64,000 nt of DNA from Stenopsyche tienmushanensis (Eukaryota; Arthropoda; Insecta; Trichoptera; Stenopsychidae): the NCBI GenBank assembly GCA_008973525.1, contig WACJ01000110.1:930001-994000 (forward strand), given 5' to 3'. A model generated the notes under the pieces. It saw only the letters and a program-made list of their open reading frames with translations, searched no databases and was not told the DNA's origin. Position numbers and translations under genes: made by a program. Of this stretch, positions 56,024 to 64,000 are shown piece after piece; position 1 is the first letter of the stretch, and the number at the start of each line of letters is the position of its first letter.

Positions 56024-58104
56024 TACGATCAAAATGCCCTATACATCCATAAATGTTCAAGTAAATCTGCTTGATATCACATTAACAGCTTCATAAATAC
56101 AAAAAAATAACCAAAATCATGACCAGAGCTAGTGGTTGCATTCTTATGGTCACTCGCTGCTTCATATTATTGATGATTTATTTCTTCTATCAAACAAATG
56201 TTTTTTGCTTCTTGGCTAAGTTCACGATCATTTAATAAGGATTCTCGATTTTAAATGTGAATAAAACAAGTTGTGTATGAGATTTCCAAACATTTTTTTT
56301 CGTATTTGAAAGAATATTTTATGGCATTAAGCATGGAATATAATGTCGTTCAAATATCCACCGCGGCTTTGCTTGGTGACACGTATTCGGGAGGTCAAAT
56401 TTTCGATGACTGAATTTGCTGGATGGCGTACTTTATGTTGACTTTAAGGGCATCAATTGTTTGCCATTTATAAACATAGAAGTCTAAATGTACGGCTATA
56501 ACATAATGAAATTGTATGTATGTCTGTCTGTTCTGCATACAATCTTAAGCTTTTGATTGATATTCACAATGACCCCTCTCAATACAAATGATTTACCAAT
56601 AATAAAATGCAACAATGAAACAAAACATTAGACTTAATTATAGAGCTTTGAATTTAACGTTTTGATGTGTATGCCTTAAGCGTTCCCACGGACATATTAC
56701 ATACAAATTTCGCACAATGCGAATAACAAATAAAAATACGCTTTTGATAATTAATTAAATTATAATGTTTTAAATTTGGTTATAAATATTTTTCAAGGAA
56801 TTGTACGAATTTAGGATGATTCTCATTAATAATAATATACATCCTTCAGCGTCAACCTTCAAGAATATTAATACTAGCATTTTTTCTTGCCAACCCTACA
56901 GAGTTATTCTAATTTAAATTAATTCATGGAGCATGCACGATACATCCGGGAAGTTCGTAGATTACCCCGAGGATTACCTGATGTAACTGAACAAGGGTTT
57001 CCTCTTCGTACAGCCGAAGGCAAGTACGATTCGCTTTGTGGCTAAATGAGGCCTAGTATGTAGTCTTTGTTAGATGGTGCATCTCAAATCTCGTCCAGGT
57101 GAATTCATTAGTAAAGCAGTTAATGTGTACATGTATGACGCAACAGCTGCTGCAGATGCAATTTCGCTTAATGGATGATCTCAATATTCAGCTGCATATT
57201 CTAATTATTAATACAGACGCTGCTACGCGATAATTATTCACTCTGAGGTATTAAACCGTCGGACTTCCTTTCGAATATGGCTTTTATTCAGTAGCGAAAC
57301 GTTATGATGACGCATGGCGCCATCTATTGTCGCTTTTGGTACTACAAGATCGCACGCCGCGATACAATCACTTATAGCCGGTACACACGAGGACAGTTTT
57401 CAAGCTAATACGGTATAAATTATGCACATGTACTGTTATTGAACTGTATTTAAATTTACATGTTTAATATTCATATTTTATTATAATATTTAACGAGATT
57501 TTCTTTTGCTTTCAAGCCTCTATTTCACCTTCATGACATTAATTTGATCGAATTTGTGGTTTCGCTTGAAATATTGGCTCATTACTTTGCTAATTTTATT
57601 CTCGGTTCTTCTATCGAATTTATTACATATTTTTAGGCAATATTTTTCAACAGCATCGCTAAAGCTGGTAGGTTCAAGAATGTTTTTATTTTTTCTGAAT
57701 GATCTATTATTCATTTCATAATTTCTATTCATGTTTTTGTACAACAATAATATGCTTGAAATCCGTGTTTAAAAACCTTAATACGTATTAAGGTTATAAA
57801 TATTAATGCGAATTTAATAACCGGAACGATTGGCATAAATGCACAATGAAACATTAAAAATAAACTAAATAAAATTTCTTAGTTTCATCTTTTTCTCGAG
57901 CTCCTATTTCGCTGCTTTCGCCGCTGCGACGGTCATCGACTTATTCGGCCACGGAAATTACACCGGGCGGTCATTAGATACACCAAGCACTCCTTATTAT
58001 CGATCACATCATTATTTTCGATATCAAAAAACGGAAAAAAGAGTCAATTAAAAGATTGAATTACTTTATTATTTTATTTTATTTAAGTACATTCTTTTAT
58101 TAAC
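56024..58104. other. Unannotated DNA
   Basis: GCGCCATCT at 57317-57325 in ATGGCGCCATCTATTGTCGC is a CTCF-core-like word. No repeat family or gene is recognised. The 75-codon reverse frame at 57520 is lysine/asparagine-rich and without motif. Confidence 0.3.
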
Positions 58105-58560
58105 CATTTGATACTAGCGACAAGCATGAGACATTTTACAAAATAAAAAAATCGCATAAAAAAAAGATTTGAACTACATAGAAAACTGAGGGATAAGTTC
58201 AATTATTTTTAAAAACCGCATAACTTCGAATCACTGTGATAGAATGTACCAAAAATCGCATTAAAAAAGTTTATACAAATAAAAACACTTAGAATTGCTT
58301 TATTTAAGTTTTTTTTTTTACGACTTGACGAAATCGACTTTTTTAAAAAGTAATCGCTGATTGAGCCCTTAAAATGGCGACATGCAGACGATGCAGTAGG
58401 AGACATGCAATTCTTAAGCTTTTGAGAAGGTATCGCTCTATCACATTATAACGGTTGTAATTTGCACTAGTGTTAAACTTTGTTCTCTATAGAAAAATGA
58501 GGGATAAGTTCCATTATTTTTAAAAATCGCATAACTTCAAAATCGCATAAAAACAGACCC
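58105..58560 (-). repeat. Family E repeat, two arrays
   Basis: AAAAAATCGCATAAAAAAAA, AACTGAGGGATAAGTTCAAT, AAACCGCATAACTTCGAA and ACCAAAAATCGCATT are followed 200 bp later by a second ATGAGGGATAAGTTCCATTA, AAATCGCATAACTTCAAAAT array. Inverse of 12300-12545. Confidence 0.5.
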
Positions 58561-58579
58561 AATTGTATTATGTTTCGAA

Positions 58580-58812
58580 GACGGACGGACCAAAATATAG
58601 ATAACCGTGCAGATATCGCACCGACGGGAGGTAGTGGGAGCGCGCGATGACATCTCCATCGGAAGAATTTACTGTAACTAAACAAAATGGCCGACAAACA
58701 CGCGGGACCAAACAAATTGATCGTTAGGATCTCCCCTACACGCCAGGTACGCCACCTTACGGCCTCAGGAGCCCTTGTAACCTTTTTTTCTTGATGACCC
58801 TCATATTTAAGA
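58580..58812 (-). mobile_element. Family F MITE, reverse copy, one end
   Basis: The right side CTTGTAACC with a T run then CTTGATGACCCTCATATTTA is the terminal repeat. AGCGCGCGATGACATCTCC, GGAAGAATTTACTGTAACT and CGACAAACACGCGGGACC match the 9759 interior. The left terminus was not found; family E lies there. The 80-codon reverse frame (SYSKFFRWRCHRAL, compare SKFFRWIGRHALL at 9.9 kb) shows conserved sequence, not a gene. Confidence 0.6.
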
Positions 58813-59669
58813 TTTAGCCTAGTAAATTTAAAGATAATATAAGTGTGTGGATAAGGATCACATTTTTCACCTTTTTTCGTTAAGCAAACAGAGCCCGATC
58901 GAATAAAAAAATATCGATATTTCGATGTTTATATATTTTCTTATGGCCTTTTCGTTTTTCTAGTCGCCCCCGCGCCTAATGGAAAAATCGCATTATGTAA
59001 CAATTCATACGAAAACATTAAGCTATTGATACACTTATGTATGGAATTTATCCTGTGATAGTCGTAGGCTGAAAGAATGTTATATTTTCGTATTAACAGA
59101 CGACCCAGAGCACCCCCTAAATTGCCAAAGCACCAAAATAAATACTTTCGGCTATTAATACTTACCCCTCCCTATCGTACACTTGAATCGAGCCCTTCGA
59201 TGTTTTGGTCAGAGTAAAATTTTATTCAACCACCCGATCGCGCCAACATGGACTATCATTTTCGAGCTTTAATCTTGTCGGCACGTGCCAATATTTTCTG
59301 TCCATAATGACATCTTTGGGGTTGCAGTCGCCCAGAGGTGATTAGACTGGCACGTTCATAACCGGACTTATTCCCGCGGGAGTGCCCTCGATGATGCCCA
59401 GTTACAAAACCCAACCGTTTACCGAGGTGTTAATCCATAATCAATATTGATTAACTTGTTAAGTCAACGAGTGCCACGTATATTGATTGTAGGAACAACA
59501 AGTTGAGCAACATAATTTTCGCGGCTGATTTCATTAATTCATGTCAAACCTTCGAACTGGAACGGCAATATATCGCCGATACGAAACCACCTGTCGATGG
59601 AACGCTTGAAAAAAGCTAGTCTCTAATATCCAGCTACGGATTATCTAATTTGCTGATTATGCATGTAAA
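58813..59669. other. Unique DNA, partly G+C-richer
   Basis: Bases 59270-59420 are non-repetitive with GTCGGCACGTGCCAA (an E-box palindrome). No gene is recognised. Confidence 0.3.
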
Positions 59670-59988
59670 TTAACCCGTTGATGAGTAATCGCGCATATGT
59701 GCGTTCGGACTCGAGTGATACAGATAGAGGATTTTCGCACATTGAGTGCGGAGTTTAGTGATTCGGAGACAGAGACGGGTGTCTTGCGTCTCATCATACA
59801 CTCTAACATCGATGGCAAGGTCGTGCTGTAAAGTTACCCCTACACATCTAAATATTCTCAAATTATTTTCAATGTCGTGCTTCTAATATAATAATATTTA
59901 TTTAACTCATTCATTGCTGTACATGGATCATTGGCGGTCTTCTTAGAATCATAATAAGTATTATAAAGCCACATAAATCAATTTTATA

Positions 59989-60477
59989 TTAGGGTGTCCC
60001 ATAAGTTTATTTCGTTTTCATATTAAGAAACAAATATACATTCATTTGTATTACATCAAAATTTATTGAATAATATATGATCCATTCTGTTCTATTACCT
60101 TTCTACATCTTGTCGGAAGCCTCATAATGCCTTCTTGCCAAAATTTCCCAGGTTTGTTGGCAAAATATTGATCAAGGCACATTTTTATATAATTTTTTGA
60201 ATTAAAATTTTTAGCACGTAAAGAATTTTTCAATAAAAGAAATAAATAATAATCTGAAGGGACAATGCCCGGAGAGTATGGAGGATGAGGTAAAACATCC
60301 CAATCAAATGATCAGGCTTAGCTACAGTTAAAGTTTCTGTACCCTTGGTCCAGAAACTTTTTTTGGTTGGCTAGCTATATCGTTGGAAAAGAAGATCGCA
60401 TGTTGAAATACGCTGAAGTTTATTTGAGTCAGTCAGTTCATGAGGAAGCCACACATCTGAATGACACTGTTAGTCTG
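59989..60477 (-). pseudogene. Mellifera-type mariner, truncated copy
   Basis: Terminal repeat TTAGGGTGTCCCATAAGTTT preceded by TA. Near-identical to 63385-64000 over most of its length, but about 70 bp covering the GDESWILYE catalytic segment is deleted at about 60357. The N-terminal end is cut off by family B after the CACATCTGAATGA block. Confidence 0.8.
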
Positions 60478-60785
60478 TGTAGATTTAATTCCACAAACAA
60501 CGACATCATCCGTCCCTCTTTGGGGGCAACGTATAAATTCAACAGTGCCATCTTCTGTGACACTATGACATATTGCGTCTGTAATAACTACAGCGGTCGC
60601 TTCCTGCGCATGTACCGTAGTCAGTTCGGTAGTGACGAACATGCGGCGGGAATCGTGAGGAGTCATCGGATAACCTTGGCGGCGGGAGTACGTCCTTCCC
60701 GCGGTTAGATCTCACTTTCTCGTGATTAATAAAGAAATTATCTAAGACAAGATCATTTCTATTCGACGTTCGTCCACCTCCATCC
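60478..60785 (+). repeat. Family B, diverged copy
   Basis: GTGTAGATTTAATTCCACAA, CAACGACATCATCCGTCCCT, CAGTGCCATCTTCTGTGACA, TTGGCGGCGGGAGTACGTCC, AATAAAGAAATTATCT and TATTCGACGTTCGTCCA keep the block order of other copies. An AATAAA polyadenylation-like word follows the TCTCACTTTCTCGTG tract, as expected of an LTR. The 113- and 77-codon frames across it are fortuitous. Confidence 0.5.
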
Positions 60786-60855
60786 CATACGGACATACGA
60801 ATATAGCATCTATGTTTAGTTCAATTTAAAATCCTCACTAATCAAAGCGTTTTAG

Positions 60856-61980
60856 ATATCATCAAATACAAAATTTGGATTTTTTATACTAATTAATGCT
60901 TTTTATTGTTGCAGGTAATATGATTTTTCAACTATGAAGATCTTGTAAGTATTGAACATGGACAGCAATAGAATAGATTTGCTCATCGAAAGGACGCTTC
61001 AAATATTTTTTTCGTTCATCGTTGATTTGTTGCTGATTCCGTGTATAACGCTATACAGCCGCTCTTTATACGGAATTTTGCGCTAACGGCTTTATTATCT
61101 ATCTAATATTTTTGTTTAATATTTAAGTTACGCACGTAAACATAGGTAGTAATCGGCGAACATAAGTGTCATTATTTCTTCTTGTTATTTTTTTTAAGAC
61201 GTTAATTAAAAAGCATCTTTTAGGCCAACATATCTCAATTTTATAATAAATATATTAAAATAAATGCGAAAAAATAGAACAATCTATATGAGAACGTTAC
61301 GAAATCAATATAAAAACGTGGTCCCATTAAAGCAATCTTCGGTCGTTTCTACGATGACATCACCTCGTTTTTGTCTCCTAACAACCAGATGACAATCGCT
61401 CGTCGAATCTTGTCTCGGGACAAGGAAAAAAGTGCCACATTTGGTCTAGTTTTCAACTTCATAACGATTTTATCTCGTCGAATGGCCTGGAAATGTAATT
61501 ATCGAACAGATTGTTCTTCGACCGCAGATTGTGCAATAGAACGGTTCAAACAATGCAATACAGTGCATTCGAGTGGGTACTTCAATCAATGCATATTGCA
61601 TTCGGATGCCAAATCGAGCTTCCTAATAATTCATTCCAGTACGAAATATCGGCGAACTGAACTAGCGAGGTGAATGTGTCGTCATCATCATCAATTATTT
61701 CGAACGGGTTGAATCTGTCTAAATCTGATTTGTACTCGAACATTTTGTGTGCTTTATTGCCATTTTAACAAATTGATTTTAATTTTCTTCCTTTTAAGTT
61801 ATCATATCTATTATCGAATGTATTTGATCTCCATAAGAAACTTCCACGCATTTTTTTTTTTCATTTAATGATTACCCATTATCTTATCAAGATAGGCGAT
61901 TCAGATCCAGGACATTAAGCCAAACCTCTATGGAAATGATAAATCTTCCAAATTTATAGATATGAAAAAAAACTTTCCAT
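60856..61980. other. Unannotated DNA
   Basis: A 100-codon frame at 61371-61673 contains several cysteines but no pattern I recognise. TTTTATTGTTGCAG followed by GTAATA at 60915 could be a splice-like site. No repeat family is recognised. Confidence 0.25.
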
Positions 61981-61984
61981 TATT

Positions 61985-62055
61985 TGGTTTTGAACCCGAA
62001 CCTTTATAATAAGAGTCCAAAATCTAACCCACCAAATCAACACTTGGCCAACGCT
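61985..62055 (-). other. tRNA-like or tRNA-derived sequence
   Basis: On the reverse strand TTGGCCAAGTGTTGATTTGG resembles the tRNA A box and GGTTCGGGTTCAAAACC the B box, about 48 bases apart, with GGACTCTTAT in anticodon position. The anticodon stem is mismatched and no acceptor stem closes, so a functional tRNA is unlikely. A decayed tRNA or tRNA-derived SINE head is more plausible. Confidence 0.25.
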
Positions 62056-62084
62056 TGATCACTAATGGCCTACGACATATTATT

Positions 62085-62305
62085 GGCGATAAATATATAT
62101 ATTGTTTATGTTTACACGAAGAAATAAACGATTATTGTGTGATATCAACAGTGTTAAGGTTCATTTATTTATATACAAGATTGACTCGCGTTGTGCGGTC
62201 TTGAGAGGAAAATAGATTTATGTGCACGATAAATGGTTGGCATACGAATATAGCATCTATGTTCAGCTCAATTTAAAATTAGCTCACTAATCAAAGAGTC
62301 AATTG
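62085..62305 (+). mobile_element. AC element, right half
   Basis: TTGTTTATGTTTACACGAAG, TTGTGTGATATCAACAGTGT and TGGCATACGAATATAGCATC are followed by the right end CTCACTAATCAAAGAGTCAA (TTAA decayed). GATAGCACACAATATT subgroup; left half missing. Confidence 0.65.
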
Positions 62306-63256
62306 TTCAATCATTATTTTTTTTAAAATAGTATATTCTACTAAGTATGTTGTGTAGGGTTAAACAGCTTAGGTATAAGTTTTTCAAAATTAAAAAAAAA
62401 CAGGTTGTATAATAAATAGTATAAGGCATCTAAGTTTGCCTTGGGGCACTTCAAAGCAATGACAGTTTGACGCAAAGAATAAAGTAGGCGATGTTCGCCT
62501 AACTTTCTTTATTAGTATAGATTGCTATAATAGACTCATTTCGAGAGTGTTTCGTTCAATGAAAAAGTTCAGGCACGGTTCGATCCTAAACAAACAGGCA
62601 ATTCGTTCCGCGAGGGGTGGAAACCGTGACTTCTTCGGGATGCCCGTCTAGCAGTAGGAAAATCACGATTCCTTTATCTCATCCGCTAACAAGGCAATCC
62701 GAAGAAAAACTTTTTTCGGCATCCAGCTGCCCGAAAGCGAAAGCTCCCGCCGAAGGAACCACCCTCGGCTACACCGCTTCAACCCCATCTCCCGTGCGAG
62801 CTTTCGAAACTTTTCGCAACGAGGTTACCGTTACACAAAATTCTCAATGATAAAGTATCTACGCATTCAAATTCAAAGGGGCAGAGAAATAATATTTTTC
62901 CCCGTCTTCGAATGGGGTGGACTGTTTAATATGGAATTAATTCAAAGTTATGGACCGCATGATTATGTATTATTATGATCCTAAATCGCACACCGGTATT
63001 AAGCGGTTTATGCCTGAAAATATCATCCCTTGGTAAATTATATGTTAAAAAAAAGCAATTTAAGTGGTAGGCACGTGGATGTGCTCGAGGAAGATATGAA
63101 GGTCTTATGAAAGAATGAAAAATGTCGAGATGCCCAACGAATTTGAAGTGGGCTTTTCGGGTCATTGCCGTTAAAATGATGATTTATTATGAAGATGCTT
63201 GCAGAGCTATCTGATAATTAGTGAGAGTGAGCGAAAAAGCTTCGTGATTGGACGAT
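62306..63256. other. Unannotated DNA
   Basis: A 77-codon forward frame at 62617-62850 is G+C-richer and serine/proline-rich, without a recognisable domain. No repeat family is recognised. Confidence 0.25.
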
Positions 63257-63384
63257 TTACCCTTTGATTAGTGAGTTAATTTTAAATGGAGTTAAACATA
63301 GATGCTAAATTCGTATGTCCATCACTTATCGTCCACATAAAACTAAATTTCTCTCAGGATTGCGTAGCGTGAATCATGATTGTA
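63257..63384 (-). mobile_element. AC element right end, cut by mariner
   Basis: TTACCCTTTGATTAGTGAGT, AACATAGATGCTAAATTCGT and ATTGCGTAGCGTGAATCATG reach TGTA, where the mariner terminal repeat begins at 63385. The remainder of the AC copy should lie beyond the window. Confidence 0.75.
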
Positions 63385-64000
63385 TTAGGGTGTTCCATAA
63401 GTTTCTTTCGTTTTCATATTAAGACGCAAATAAGCAACAATTTGTATTACTTCAAAATTTATTGAATAATATATGATCCATTCTGTTCTATTACGTTTCT
63501 CCATCTCTCCGGAAGCCTCATAATGCCTTCTTGCCAAAATTTCCCAGGTTTGTTGCCAAAATATTGATCAAGTTACATTTTTATATCATGTTTTGAATTA
63601 TTTTTTTTTACCACGAAAATAATTTTTCAATGAAAGAAATAAATAATAATCTGAAGGAGCAGTTTCCGGAGAGTATGGAGGATGAGATAAAACATCCCAG
63701 TCAAATGATCAGGTTTAGCTACAGTTAAAGCTTCTGTACCCTTGGTCCAAGACCGTTTACGTTGGATATTCTCATAGAGTATCCAACTTTCATCTCCAGT
63801 GACAAGTCTCTTCAAAAAAGGTTGTCTATTATGTCGTTGGAGAAGAAGATCGCATGTCGAAATACGCTGAAGTTTATTTGAGTCCGTCAGTTCACGAGGA
63901 AGCCACACATCTGAACGATTGATGTAGCCCAATTTTGTCAGATGATTATGGATGGATGTTCGTGGAATTTCTAACTTGTTAGCTATTTCGCGAACAGTAC
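63385..64000 (-). pseudogene. Mellifera-type mariner, internally deleted, runs off the window
   Basis: TTAGGGTGTTCCATAAGTTT at the left, TA before it. On the reverse strand the frame reads GYINRSDVWLPRELTDSNKL, PFLKRLVTGDESWILYENI and SWTKGTEALTVAKPD. In a second frame HPPYSPETAPSDYYLF keeps the third catalytic Asp (SD). Between AKP and that segment the second-Asp block is deleted. Three copies here share this family; none is complete. The N-terminus and other terminal repeat are past base 64000. Confidence 0.85.

Larger units (their letters stand above)
59670..60855 (+). mobile_element. AC element interrupted by mariner and family B
   Basis: TTAACCCGTTGATGAGTAAT at 59670 starts an intact left half (to 59988) including CGCGCATATGTGCG and CTTGCGTCTCATCATACACT. 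Mariner sequence begins at 59989, family B follows from about 60478 to 60785, and the AC right tail resumes with ACATACGAATATAGCATCTA and CACTAATCAAAGCGTTTTA. The far part of the mariner is gone, so B arrival was linked to a deletion. Clear three-level nesting. Confidence 0.75.

Noticed and set aside
60367..60708. 113-codon forward frame
   Set aside because: Runs from antisense mariner into family B; an artefact of the nested insertions.

Overview
The window looks like non-coding DNA from a eukaryotic nuclear genome, most probably an insect (order not determinable). It is A+T-rich, no open frame exceeds 193 codons, and there are no operons or ribosome-binding sites. The recognisable protein remnants are all transposon proteins: several mariner lineages, a Mutator-like transposase family common in arthropods, and the C-terminal end of an R1/jockey-like LINE. 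I found no complete host gene, rRNA or convincing functional tRNA. Faint host signals are one possible 58-bp exon near 34.5 kb, NRF1/Ewg-type sites near 23.4 and 30.3 kb, and a CTCF-like site near 45.5 kb.

I sorted the repeats by eye into families and use these working names. AC: a roughly 480-550 bp TTAA-flanked element, at least 14 copies or fragments, piggyBac-MITE-like. B: a roughly 310-400 bp LTR-like repeat, six copies. D: a 400-800 bp repeat rich in CCCGGGAT palindromes. E plus short TA-flanked MITEs with CAGTCAACCC ends: pogo/Tigger-like. F: a 248-bp TA-flanked MITE. G: an A/T-rich dispersed repeat of about 400 bp. H: a degenerate repeat of 300-600 bp, often beside LINE fragments. I: a repeat of roughly 75-125 bp around a CACACATGTTGT core.

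Layout. 1-8.2 kb: B, AC, G and D copies in unique DNA. 9.7-15 kb: F and CAGTCAACCC MITEs, an unexplained open stretch at 13.2-13.8 kb, and a mariner relic with a LINE fragment. 15-23 kb: I and D copies, a short AC copy and a mariner relic. 23-30 kb: AC copies, one split by B, and a mellifera-type mariner. 31-40 kb: H repeats and two mariner relics, one of 1.33 kb with both ends. 41-50 kb: a dense run of AC copies, a Mutator-like relic and two TTAA elements carrying repeated internal palindromes. 51-56 kb: a 37-bp palindrome, a mariner relic, a second Mutator-like relic and a 619-bp mariner deletion derivative with matching ends. 58-64 kb: E and F copies and nested AC/mariner/B insertions.

The nesting gives a relative chronology: AC first, then mellifera-type mariners inserted at TA inside AC copies, and B inserted into both. 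Every transposase is broken, so these are fossils or non-autonomous derivatives. The strongest novel pattern is that three distinct TTAA families share one architecture: TTAA, a C-rich terminus, then a perfect short palindrome about 15 bp inside the end. Family assignments rest on reading the sequence without database searches.
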